Positions 8,809 through 18,132 of a stretch of 64,000 bases of DNA are shown here, piece after piece. Position 1 is the stretch's first letter. Each line of letters opens with the position of its first letter. Below the pieces are notes generated by a model, which was given only the letters and a program-made list of their open reading frames with translations, was not told the DNA's origin and made no database searches. Origin of the DNA: Cyclobacterium sp. (lineage in GTDB: Bacteria > Bacteroidota > Bacteroidia > Cytophagales > Cyclobacteriaceae). The translations under genes and the position numbers were made by a program. The stretch spans positions 1-64,000 of the forward strand of contig NZ_JABURL010000111.1 in assembly GCF_014762705.1 (NCBI RefSeq), given 5' to 3'.

Positions 8809-11631
8809 TTGATTATGCTCACCCAAAATAAAATAATAATTTACGCTTTTTCAGGCGTATTTCTTCTGGCTTTATTGGTATGGATACTTCGCATTGTTCC
8901 CCTGGAAAACAAACACCAGGTCATTCCCGCATTTGTGCTGGGTGAGCGGGTGGATTACAATCGGGACATCCGGCCCATAGTAAACAACAAGTGCATTGCC
9001 TGCCACGGAGGAGTCAAGAAGTCCGGAGGGTTTAGTTTATTATTTGAGGAGGAAGCCTTAGCTGTCAATGAATCCGGTGAGCGCGCAATTGTTCCAGGGA
9101 ATACCCGCAAAAGTGAATTGTTAAACAGGATCAGGCACCATGATCCGGAGTTGCGCATGCCCCTGGAGTCTGAGCCCCTTTCCGAAGAGGAAATTGCCTT
9201 GTTTACCAATTGGATCAATCAGGGAGCTGCCTGGGATGATCATTGGGCCTACAAAGCCCCAAAAGAAAAGGAAGTACCCAAAACCAAAGGCGAATGGGCC
9301 ATCACGGATATTGACAGGTTTGTACTGGATAAATTGAAGGAAAAAGGTTTGCAGCCCAATCCCCTTTCCGATCGCTACTCCCTGATACGCAGACTCAGCC
9401 TGGATCTGACAGGTCTTCCACCGGAGCTTGAAAAGGTGCAGGAATTTGTGGGGGATACATCAGAAAACGCCTATGAAAAATTGGTCGATCATTACCTGGC
9501 ATCACCTGCTTATGGAGAGAGGTGGGCGGCCATGTGGATGGATCTGGCCAGGTATGCAGACTCCAAAGGCTATGAAGCCGACCGGCCCCGGAAGATCTGG
9601 AAATACAGGGATTGGCTGATTAAGGCTTTTAATGATAATATGCCGTTTGATCGCTTTGTCACCGAACAACTGGCCGGGGATTTATTACCGGATCCTACGG
9701 ACGAGCAGTATATTGCCACTGCTTTTCACCGCAATACGATGAACAATGATGAGGGCGGTACCGATAATGAAGAGTTTCGTACTTCGGCAGTGCTTGACCG
9801 GGTAAATACCACCTGGACTGTTTTACAGGGAACCACTATGGAATGTGTACAGTGCCACAGTCATCCCTATGATCCTATCAGGCATGAAGATTACTACAGA
9901 AGCCTGGCTTTTTTCAATCAGACTGCCGATGCGGATATCCCCAGCGAAGCACCGGTGCTGATCAAATTTGACTCCCCGGAAGACCAGGAGAAGCTTGAAA
10001 GAATTCAAAGCTGGGTGAGAAACAGTTCAGGTGATACCAAAACAAAGAACGAAAAATATTTCACCCAATTGATCCGCCTGGGAGAGCCTAAAATTCATCC
10101 CCATTATTTTGAGCAGATGGATAAAGGAATACCGGTGAAAGGCACAGCAACTTTCAAAGTGGATCCGCTCATTTATTCTCTGACAAAAGCCCTGCCTTTT
10201 GCGGGTGAAGACCGGCTGATGTTTAAGGTTCGTGCCAGTGATAGTGGTGGAAAAATATCCTTTCGGTTGGACAGTCTCCAGGGAAGGGAAATAGGAACCT
10301 GGGATGTGCTAAGTAAAACCAAAACCAGGACCAATGAGGAGACAATGGAGGAAGAGTCTTATGCGGTGATGGAAGTGGTTTCTATACCGATAAGCCCGTT
10401 GCAGGGAAACCATGACCTATACCTGGTTTATGAAGGGGCAGAAGAAAAGGAGTTGACCTGTACTTTTGAGTGGGCGATGTTGCATCATTCCTTGCCTGGA
10501 AAAGAAAATCCGGGATATGAGGAGGTTGAAGAAGCCTTTTACGAATTATACAATTCCGAAAACGAGAAGGAAACTACGCCGGTCATGGTCTCCCTTCCGG
10601 ACCGCTACAAACGAGAAACACGCTTGTTTGAGAAGGGAAGCTGGATGGTGCCCGGAGAAAAGGTAACTGCGGGTGTTCCTGAAATATGGAATCCTTTCGA
10701 GGGTCAGTATGATCCTGACAGACTTGGATTCAGCCAATGGCTATTCAGTCCCGATAACCCACTAACCGCCAGGGTAATGGTCAATAGAATTTGGGAACAA
10801 TTGTTTGGCAGGGGCCTGGTTTCCTCACTGGAGGATTTTGGGTCCCAGGGCTTTGCCCCTACACATCCGGAATTATTGGATTGGTTGGCATTGAAATTCA
10901 TGCATGAAATGCAATGGGATATCAAAAAGCTGCTTAAGGAATGTGTCATGTCGGCCAGTTACAGGCAGTCTTCCCATTTCAGGGAAGAACTTAAAGAAGC
11001 GGACCCCTTGAATGAATGGCTGGCCAGGGGCCCGAGGCTGAGGCTTTCTGCCGAGCAGATCAGGGATCAGGCACTTGCCGTTTCGGGACTATTGAGTGAC
11101 AAAATGTATGGCCCCAGTGTAATGCCCGAACAGCCCGAAGGCATTTGGCAGGTGGTGTACAGTGGGGACCAATGGAAAACCAGCAAGGGAGAAGACAAGC
11201 ACAGACGGGCACTGTATACTTTTTGGAGAAGGACAAGCCCATATCCTTCGGTCATCGCCTTTGATGCCCCGAGCAGGGAGTTTTGCCTGCCTAAGAGAAT
11301 TGAGACCAATACGCCTTTACAGGCACTTGTGACATTGAATGACCCTGTTTATTTGGAGGCAGCCCTGGCTTTGGGAAGAAAAGTGCTGGATGTTTCTTCC
11401 GGGAATGAAAGGGAAAGACTTTCTTTGCTTTACAGCATGGCGGTCCGGAAAGGAATCAGTGATGAAAAGCTGGAGGATCTGGTATCCCTGCACCAGCAGA
11501 GCAAGGTGTACTTTGAAACACAACCTGAGGCGGTATGTCAATTGATAGGAGAAGAAAATGAAGCTTTGGCCATTTATACCGTACTGGCCAATGCAGTAAT
11601 GAATTTGGATGAATTCCTGATGAAGTCATGA
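8809..11631 (+). CDS. PSCyt1/DUF1549/DUF1553 planctomycete-type cytochrome protein
   Basis: CIACHGG haem motif; DRFVLDKLKEKGLQPNPLSDRYSLIRRLSLDLTGLPP (DUF1549); RVMVNRIWEQLFGRGLVSSLEDFGSQG (DUF1553). Confidence 0.92.
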   Translation: MIMLTQNKIIIYAFSGVFLLALLVWILRIVPLENKHQVIPAFVLGERVDYNRDIRPIVNNKCIACHGGVKKSGGFSLLFEEEALAVNESGERAIVPGNTRKSELLNRIRHHDPELRMPLESEPLSEEEIALFTNWINQGAAWDDHWAYKAPKEKEVPKTKGEWAITDIDRFVLDKLKEKGLQPNPLSDRYSLIRRLSLDLTGLPPELEKVQEFVGDTSENAYEKLVDHYLASPAYGERWAAMWMDLARYADSKGYEADRPRKIWKYRDWLIKAFNDNMPFDRFVTEQLAGDLLPDPTDEQYIATAFHRNTMNNDEGGTDNEEFRTSAVLDRVNTTWTVLQGTTMECVQCHSHPYDPIRHEDYYRSLAFFNQTADADIPSEAPVLIKFDSPEDQEKLERIQSWVRNSSGDTKTKNEKYFTQLIRLGEPKIHPHYFEQMDKGIPVKGTATFKVDPLIYSLTKALPFAGEDRLMFKVRASDSGGKISFRLDSLQGREIGTWDVLSKTKTRTNEETMEEESYAVMEVVSIPISPLQGNHDLYLVYEGAEEKELTCTFEWAMLHHSLPGKENPGYEEVEEAFYELYNSENEKETTPVMVSLPDRYKRETRLFEKGSWMVPGEKVTAGVPEIWNPFEGQYDPDRLGFSQWLFSPDNPLTARVMVNRIWEQLFGRGLVSSLEDFGSQGFAPTHPELLDWLALKFMHEMQWDIKKLLKECVMSASYRQSSHFREELKEADPLNEWLARGPRLRLSAEQIRDQALAVSGLLSDKMYGPSVMPEQPEGIWQVVYSGDQWKTSKGEDKHRRALYTFWRRTSPYPSVIAFDAPSREFCLPKRIETNTPLQALVTLNDPVYLEAALALGRKVLDVSSGNERERLSLLYSMAVRKGISDEKLEDLVSLHQQSKVYFETQPEAVCQLIGEENEALAIYTVLANAVMNLDEFLMKS

Positions 11632-13115
11632 GCAGAAGAATAAGTATTACCGAGGAACACCAATACAGGCACCTGCAAAGTCAAACCCGCAGGCATTTCC
11701 TGAAGCAATGTACCACAGGACTAGGTGCCCTGGCACTTGGAGGAATGGTGGGCTGCAACAATTCGGCTGGTCCGAAAGACATGCAGGGAAAGGTGGATGA
11801 ATTGCTCAGCCAGGTGCCTCACTTTGCCCCCAAGGCCAAGCGAATCATTTACCTTCACATGGCTGGGGCTCCTTCCCAATTGGAATTATTTGATTACAAG
11901 CCGGAATTGGCAAAACTGGATGGGCAGGACTGTCCACAATCTTTGCTGGAAGGTAAAAAGTTTGCATTTATCCAGGGTATACCCAAGATGCTGGGACCAC
12001 AGGCTCAATTTAGACCGAGAGGAAATTCCGGCATGGTGGTTTCGGATAATTTACCTCATTTTTCCAGCATTGTGGATGATGTGACCCTGATCAAAACCAT
12101 GCACACGGATGAGTTCAACCATGCTCCTGCACAATTGCTGCTGCAAACCGGCTCGCCCAGATTGGGCCGGCCCAGTATGGGGAGTTGGGTGACTTACGGT
12201 CTGGGTTCTGAAAATGAAGACTTGCCTGGATTTATGGTTTTGGTTTCCGGTGGGAATACACCTGATGCCGGGAAATCAGTTTGGGGAAGCGGCTTTTTGC
12301 CTTCGGTTTACCAGGGAGTGCAATGCCGGTCTGAGGGAGACCCGGTACTTTACGTTTCTAATCCATCAGGCATGGACGGAAGCCTACGGAAGCAGACCAT
12401 TGATGCCATCAACCGCATCAATGAAAAAGAATACAGTGAGTTCGGAGACCCCGAAACCCTTACCCGCATTTCCCAATACGAAATGGCCTACCGCATGCAG
12501 ACCTCCGTGCCTGATGTGATGGATATCAAAGAAGAGCCGGATTATATCCATGAAATGTACGGTACCGAGCCGGGAAAAACATCTTTTGCCAACAATTGTC
12601 TGCTGGCCAGAAGACTGGTAGAGAAAGGGGTGAGGTTTGTACAGTTGTTTGATTGGGGCTGGGACATGCATGGCGTGGCAGAAAGGGAATCCCTTGACGA
12701 GGGCCTTCCGATTAAATGTAAACCTGTGGACCAGGCCATGACGGCTTTGGTAAAGGATCTGAAGCAGCGGGGTTTGCTGGATGAAACGCTGGTGGTCTGG
12801 GGAGGAGAATTTGGCCGTACCCCCATGCAGGAAAACAGGGGAGGAAGAGAATGGCCTTTCAAGGGACGAGACCACCATACGGAGGCATTTCCGGTTTGGA
12901 TGGCAGGTGGAGGCGTAAAAGGTGGGTTTACACTTGGTGAAACCGATGAAATAGGTTATTATGGTATCGAAGATAAGGTGCATGTGCATGACTTGCAGGC
13001 CAGCATCTTGCATTTGATGGGAATGGATCATGAAAAGTTCACTTATTTTTCCCAGGGAAGGGATTTTAGGCTGACCGATGTGTCAGGAAAAGTTGTACAT
13101 AAAATTATCGCATAA
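11628..13115 (+). CDS. DUF1501-domain protein, Tat-exported
   Basis: RRHFLKQCTTGLGALALGG; HMAGAPSQLELFDYKPELAKLDGQ; EFGRTPMQENRGGREWPFKGRDHH. Confidence 0.93.
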   Translation: MSRRISITEEHQYRHLQSQTRRHFLKQCTTGLGALALGGMVGCNNSAGPKDMQGKVDELLSQVPHFAPKAKRIIYLHMAGAPSQLELFDYKPELAKLDGQDCPQSLLEGKKFAFIQGIPKMLGPQAQFRPRGNSGMVVSDNLPHFSSIVDDVTLIKTMHTDEFNHAPAQLLLQTGSPRLGRPSMGSWVTYGLGSENEDLPGFMVLVSGGNTPDAGKSVWGSGFLPSVYQGVQCRSEGDPVLYVSNPSGMDGSLRKQTIDAINRINEKEYSEFGDPETLTRISQYEMAYRMQTSVPDVMDIKEEPDYIHEMYGTEPGKTSFANNCLLARRLVEKGVRFVQLFDWGWDMHGVAERESLDEGLPIKCKPVDQAMTALVKDLKQRGLLDETLVVWGGEFGRTPMQENRGGREWPFKGRDHHTEAFPVWMAGGGVKGGFTLGETDEIGYYGIEDKVHVHDLQASILHLMGMDHEKFTYFSQGRDFRLTDVSGKVVHKIIA

Positions 13116-13120
13116 AATAA

Positions 13121-14572
13121 ATGGAGCAGTCCTCAGAAATCATCATCTTCTTCGGAAGATTTCATCCTTTGTTGTTACACCTACCCATTGGCTTTCTTGC
13201 CCTGGGCTTCCTCATGGAGTTATTATCCCGCAGGGAGAAGTTTGCTTATCTGAAACCGGCCATTGGCTTTGTACTGGGCTTGGGGGCTATTTCAGCCTTT
13301 GCCACTGCCATTTTGGGCCTGATGCTGGCCCAGGCGGGTGATTATGGAGAAGATTTGTTGTTTGTCCACCAGTGGGCAGGTATTCTTTTGGTGCTCTTTG
13401 CTTTTGGCACCTGGTGGCTTTACAGTCAAAAAGAGAAAAAAACCACCCTCAAATTGAAAAGGGCCTACCTGGGATCATTTTCCCTGATGATGGTATTTCT
13501 GGCAGTGGCCGGCCATTACGGAGGGTCCCTCACCCACGGGTCCAATTACCTGACCCAGTACCTGCCCAAGGGAATAAAAAAACTGGCGGGGATGTCCATA
13601 GAGGAAAAAGGCCCAAAGCTGATCGAAAACCTGGATGAGGCCGTGGTGTATACGGATATCATCCATCCAATTATGGAAATTCGTTGCAACTCCTGCCACA
13701 ATGCCGATAAGAAAAAGGGGGATCTGCAGATGCATACCCGGGAGGCGCTGTTGAAGGGGGGCGAAAACGGGGCCATCTTTGAACCGGGCAATGCTGCCGA
13801 AAGTGAAATGATCAAAAGGATACACCTGGACCAAAACCACGATGATCACATGCCGCCGAAAGGCAAGTCTCAATTGTCCGATGAGCAGGTGCTGCTATTT
13901 GAATGGTGGATCAATGAAGGAGCACCATTTGAAAAGAAGGTAGCCGAGCTGCAGGCCGATCAGGAGGTACAAAAGGTACTGCTTACCCTCACCGATCCCA
14001 ATGCCAATAAAACCGCTGTAGAAATTCTGCTGGCCGAAGGAACTACGGTTCCTGATGAGGAAAAATTAAATGCCTATGTGAAGGAAGGCATCGCCATCAA
14101 GCCCCTTTCCAACGATGCCAACTGGCTACAGGTTACCCTGTACAAAAAAGACCCTGTGGATGAGATTTTGAGCAGGCTGGCGGCAGATTTTCCGGAGCAG
14201 ATTACCTGGCTGGATGTCAAAGATACCCCATTAACGGATGAAGGGTTGGCTTCCGTTGGACAATTTAAAAACCTTACACGGCTGCGGGCGGAAAAGACGG
14301 AGATCACCGATGCCGGGCTGGCACATTTAAAGGATCTGGAATTTTTGGAATCCCTGAATATATATGGAACAGAGGTAAGCAATGAAGGCCTGGATCATTT
14401 GGCAGAATTGCCTAACCTGAAGCGGCTTTATGCCTGGGATACCCAAGTCAGCAAAGAAGGAGCTGCCAAACTTAAGGAGGGGGCCGCCCAGCTGGACATC
14501 AACCTGGGCTACGAAGTGGAGGTCATAGATTCCCTTACCGTTAAAGTCCTGCCGGTAGCCAATCAGGAGTAA
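13121..14572 (+). CDS. Membrane protein (DUF2231-like TM region) + c-type cytochrome domain + LRR-like repeats
   Basis: HPLLLHLPIGFLALGF TM bundle; RCNSCHNADKKKGDLQMHT; LTDEGLA/ITDAGLAHLKDL/VSNEGLDHLAEL repeats. Confidence 0.85.
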   Translation: MEQSSEIIIFFGRFHPLLLHLPIGFLALGFLMELLSRREKFAYLKPAIGFVLGLGAISAFATAILGLMLAQAGDYGEDLLFVHQWAGILLVLFAFGTWWLYSQKEKKTTLKLKRAYLGSFSLMMVFLAVAGHYGGSLTHGSNYLTQYLPKGIKKLAGMSIEEKGPKLIENLDEAVVYTDIIHPIMEIRCNSCHNADKKKGDLQMHTREALLKGGENGAIFEPGNAAESEMIKRIHLDQNHDDHMPPKGKSQLSDEQVLLFEWWINEGAPFEKKVAELQADQEVQKVLLTLTDPNANKTAVEILLAEGTTVPDEEKLNAYVKEGIAIKPLSNDANWLQVTLYKKDPVDEILSRLAADFPEQITWLDVKDTPLTDEGLASVGQFKNLTRLRAEKTEITDAGLAHLKDLEFLESLNIYGTEVSNEGLDHLAELPNLKRLYAWDTQVSKEGAAKLKEGAAQLDINLGYEVEVIDSLTVKVLPVANQE

Positions 14573-14639
14573 AATTTAGCAGGTACGATCAGGTACGACG
14601 GGGAAATGGTCGTAGGCGTACCGATATGGGTTCAATGGG

Positions 14640-15410
14640 ATGGAAGGGGATGATGAGGTAAATGGCCCCGGAAGGAGCTATACGACCGAGTTCAGGCAGT
14701 ATGATCCAGTCGTAGGAAGATGGTGGGGGGTTGATCCATTAGAAAATCATCAAAGGCAAATCGGAATGTCACCTTACTCTTCATTTTGGAATAATCCGAT
14801 TAAATGGAATGATCAGGATGGAAGATGTCCTTCTTGTGTTGGATTTTTTGTCGGTGTTGTAGTGGACTATGGACTTCAAGTAACAGAAAATATTTTATTA
14901 AATGATGGTAATGTTACTCTAGAAGCATTTACCAAAGTCAATGGAACCTCAATTGCAATGTCGGGTCTTGCAGGTGCCACAGGTGCTGGGCTTGCAACAA
15001 AGATTAAAAAAGCATCAACTCTTGTAAAACTTGGAGTGGAACTTTCATCTGATGGAGGTGCAAGTGCAATAAACCAATTTGTAAATGAGGGAGAAGTTGA
15101 TTTAGCAGATGTAGCCATTGATGCAGCAGCGGGACAGATTATTGGTAAAAGTGTCAGTAATTTTGTAAAAGGAAAAGTTCAGGGAACAGATGTAGGAAAT
15201 GCGTTAAAGAGAGATGCTGATAGAGCACAGAGAGTTGCTGCCCAACCTAAAAGAAGTCCTGACAGACAAAAAGCAAAACAACAAAAAGCTGATGAAGCCT
15301 TTGAGAGGTCTGATACCTATGGAGAATCCAGGGGTGCAGCAGCAGGTTCATCCAGTGCTGGAGCTGCTTCATATGTAGTACAAACAGTGAAAGAGGATGA
15401 AAATAAATAA
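14640..15410 (+). CDS. Orphan RHS-repeat C-terminal tip (polymorphic-toxin-like) lacking the upstream RHS core
   Basis: YRYGFNGMEGDDEVNGPGRSYTTEFRQYDPVVGRWWGVDPLE...NNPIKWNDQDGR is the conserved RHS boundary; in-frame stop just upstream. Confidence 0.75.
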   Translation: MEGDDEVNGPGRSYTTEFRQYDPVVGRWWGVDPLENHQRQIGMSPYSSFWNNPIKWNDQDGRCPSCVGFFVGVVVDYGLQVTENILLNDGNVTLEAFTKVNGTSIAMSGLAGATGAGLATKIKKASTLVKLGVELSSDGGASAINQFVNEGEVDLADVAIDAAAGQIIGKSVSNFVKGKVQGTDVGNALKRDADRAQRVAAQPKRSPDRQKAKQQKADEAFERSDTYGESRGAAAGSSSAGAASYVVQTVKEDENK

Positions 15411-15777
15411 AAAACTCTTGGTAGATTTCGGCAAGAAAACTTTAATTCCTGTTTTTATTATTATCATTTTAGTTGTATTTGCATCAGGTAAATATGGGTT
15501 TACACCAGTCTTAATGGGGATAGGAATTTTTACATCAATAGTTTTATTTAATATTGTTGCTGTAAGAATATATCAAGAAATGTTTGTGTATTTCAAAAAA
15601 GGAAAATGGAATGAAGGGTTAGTTTTAACAACAACAATGTTGGGAATATTAATTGGAGTCCCTTTTGTATTTATTGTTTACTTAAATGATTCTTATTTAA
15701 TTTTAGGAACAGTAATTAGTGTCGGTGTTTTAGGGGTTTTGTTAGTTTATGATATAATTAGAAAGATATTCATATGA
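15397..15777 (+). CDS. Small multi-TM membrane protein, candidate immunity/partner of the RHS tip
   Basis: Overlaps the RHS-tip gene by 14 nt; about four hydrophobic segments. Confidence 0.5.
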   Translation: MKINKKLLVDFGKKTLIPVFIIIILVVFASGKYGFTPVLMGIGIFTSIVLFNIVAVRIYQEMFVYFKKGKWNEGLVLTTTMLGILIGVPFVFIVYLNDSYLILGTVISVGVLGVLLVYDIIRKIFI

Positions 15778-15779
15778 TT

Positions 15780-16005
15780 AAGGAGCATACCGCTATGGGT
15801 TTAATGGTATGGAAGCCGATGAAGAGGTAAATGGCCCCGGCAGGAGCTACACGACAGAGTTCAGGCAGTATGACCCCGTCGTAGGATGATGGGGGGTGTG
15901 GATCCGTTGGCAACAGAGCGAATTTGGTTCTCGTAGTATAATTTTGTGCAAAACAACTCGATTCTAAGTGTCGATCCTGATGGGCCTATTGGTCTACCAT
16001 GGACT
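15780..16005 (+). pseudogene. Second RHS-tip remnant (frameshift and stops)
   Basis: AYRYGFNGMEADEEVNGPGRSYTTEFRQYDPVVG* then, in another frame, WGVDPLATERIWFS*YNFVQNNSILSVDPDGPI. Confidence 0.75.
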
Positions 16006-16206
16006 GTTACCGGCTGAATTGGAGAACCTGAAAACCCCACGATGTAAACGTATACAGGGGAAGTGTTTACATCAGGGGAACGCACAAAATAAACAGTAGG
16101 GAATTACAGCTGAAGCCCGAAAAGATTATGGTTTTTCATGAGTACCCCATCCAAGCGGGAATATGAAGGAATACCAAATGAAACAGGTCAGAGAACTATT
16201 GTAGTT

Positions 16207-16548
16207 ATGAACTATCTGAAATACAAAGGTTATACGGGCAGCCTTGAGTATAGTCCCCAGGACAGTCTGCTCGATGGGAAAGTGGTGGGCATCAGGGGTC
16301 TGATCTACTACGAAGGAGAGAACGGAAAACATCTGGAAGAGGATTTTAAAGAAGCCGTTGATGCTAATCTGGCTGATTGTAAGAAAGGGGGGAAATCCCC
16401 TGAGAAGCCGTTTAAAGGAAGTTTCAATGTTAGGATACCGCCATCGTTGCACCAACGGGCTGCATTGCTGGCCATGGAGGGCAAGACCTCACTGAACAAC
16501 TTTGTGGCAGAAGCGATACGGTACAGAGTCGACAAAGAACCTACCTGA
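16207..16548 (+). CDS. HicB-family antitoxin, no HicA visible next to it
   Basis: LKYKGYTGSLEYSPQDSLLDGKVVGIRGLIYYEG...GSFNVRIPPSLHQRAALLAMEGKTSLNNFVAEAI. Confidence 0.8.
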   Translation: MNYLKYKGYTGSLEYSPQDSLLDGKVVGIRGLIYYEGENGKHLEEDFKEAVDANLADCKKGGKSPEKPFKGSFNVRIPPSLHQRAALLAMEGKTSLNNFVAEAIRYRVDKEPT

Positions 16549-16612
16549 TTCATTTAATTTTGCAGGAATGCATGTATTTGGAGGAAACTTGAGTTCTTTT
16601 TCTATTTATCTC

Positions 16613-16799
16613 CTATGATGAGGGTGTTTTAAACGCCGTCAAATCACTTTTGAACATTGAGGACGAGGTGGATTTTTGGGAAGGGTTAAATGCGGAAGAC
16701 CGGGCAGCCATTGGTGAGGGTCTGGAGCAGTTGGATAAAGGACAACAAGTGTCCCATGAATCGGTCCGTGAGGAAATCAAAAACCGGTTCAATTTTTAG
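16613..16799 (+). pseudogene. Antitoxin remnant (addiction-module-component-like)
   Basis: Open frame YDEGVLNAVKSLLNIEDEVDFWEGLNAEDRAAIGEGLEQLDKGQQVSHESVREEIKNRFNF* without an in-frame ATG. Confidence 0.5.
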
Positions 16800-16933
16800 G
16801 TTTGGCGTTGGTGATCCGCTATTCTCGTCGTGCAAGGCATGAGTAAATAGAATTGTTGAAATATCATCCGTTGAGATGAAACCCACAAATCCCAAAAAAA
16901 CGTTAACTTTATGAGGACAATACATAAAGAGGA

Positions 16934-17179
16934 ATGGACATTAAAGCAGAAAAACTAAACCTGATAGAACAGCTGGCAAGACTGGAAGATATAAAGATAA
17001 TCCAGCAGATCAAAGATTTATTGAGTTCCCAGAAAGAACCAATAGCCGGTTATAAACCGGATGGAGGCCCCATTACCAAGTCAGAATTGATAGCAAGGGC
17101 GAGGGACGCAAATAAAGCTATCAAAGAAGGAAGGGTGACCAGTATTGAGGATCTGGAAAAAGAATCGGAAAACTGGTAG
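16934..17179 (+). CDS. Type II antitoxin
   Basis: 81-aa ORF with LARARDANKAIKEGRVTSIEDLEKESENW-type tail, 5 nt upstream of a RelE/ParE-like toxin. Confidence 0.7.
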   Translation: MDIKAEKLNLIEQLARLEDIKIIQQIKDLLSSQKEPIAGYKPDGGPITKSELIARARDANKAIKEGRVTSIEDLEKESENW

Positions 17180-17184
17180 GCAGA

Positions 17185-17496
17185 ATGAATGTTTTAATCA
17201 CCGATCCTGCCAAGGAATCATTGAAAAAAATTTGTAAACACTACAGAAGTTTAGAGTTAGATTCTTATGCTATAAAGGTACGAAAAGTGATACTTGGAAA
17301 AGCCAAGAGTTTATCGGACAACCCGGAAAGAGGGCAGAAAGAAGAAATGTTAAAATCCCTCGATCAGGACCACCGTTATTTATTGGTCGAATCCCACTTT
17401 AAAATCATCTACCTAATAGACGAAAAACGTGTGATAGTGACCGATATATTTGACACCCACCAACATCCCGATAAAATGCCCAAAGGGAACCGGTAA
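17185..17496 (+). CDS. RelE/ParE-family toxin
   Basis: MNVLITDPAKESLKKICKHYR...HRYLLVESHFKIIYLIDEKRVIVTDIFDTHQHPDKM. Confidence 0.8.
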   Translation: MNVLITDPAKESLKKICKHYRSLELDSYAIKVRKVILGKAKSLSDNPERGQKEEMLKSLDQDHRYLLVESHFKIIYLIDEKRVIVTDIFDTHQHPDKMPKGNR

Positions 17497-17503
17497 CGAT
17501 CAA

Positions 17504-17728
17504 TCAACAACTAATTAGAAACATACTACGCCGTGTCATATGGGCTTTGGGGAACTTTGCTGCAAATCCGTGGCATTCGCAGGTAAAGCAGTGTTCGTCA
17601 TTGGCAGTCGGCAAAAAGCCAAGCCATCCCGGTGTAGCAGCCTTCCACGGATAGTTTAAAAATGGGGTGTTCCAGGCAGCCGAACCGCCCGCCCCAGGCG
17701 CAACCCGCTTGCCCGCAAACCGCCCCAC
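17504..17728 (-). other. GC-rich element with a Cys/His-rich 74-aa frame; coding status uncertain
   Basis: NTPFLNYPWKAATPGWLGFLPTANDEHCFTCECHGFAAKFPKAHMTRRSMF; composition differs from surrounding AT-rich DNA; ATCCGTGG...CCACGGAT complementary segments. Confidence 0.4.
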
Positions 17729-18132
17729 TCCCTTGCTTTTTGCCCATAACTGCAGAATCAGGAGCCTTCTTTTTTTCTTTTAAGAACGTTTACAAAAAGG
17801 AAGCCCGCCCACACCTTTATTTCACCTGAAAAACTTTCAACTGAAAAAGAAAAAAACTATCTATTTAATTGTCTACAGCGGTGAAAAGTTCTTTGTTTAC
17901 AGGTACAGAAAATGGTTGTGAGAAAATTGTAAGAGCTTTGGAAATTGGGATGCAGGGATTTTCCGTTATGGTTTATGAAGGTGGTTCTGTCGGCTTGTGG
18001 TCACGTTGAAGCGTTTATAAAGCTCTTCCAAAGTGATTGCCCGTTTTCTTTTTCAAAAATTAAGGTAAGAGGCAGTACAAAAGCACCATCCACCGGGATT
18101 GGGAAAACCTGAAGAAGTCTGCCTGGTCACTT

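Noticed and set aside
12384-13031. 215-aa minus-strand ORF inside the DUF1501 gene
   Set aside because: Shadow ORF of a clearly conserved + strand gene; no family features.
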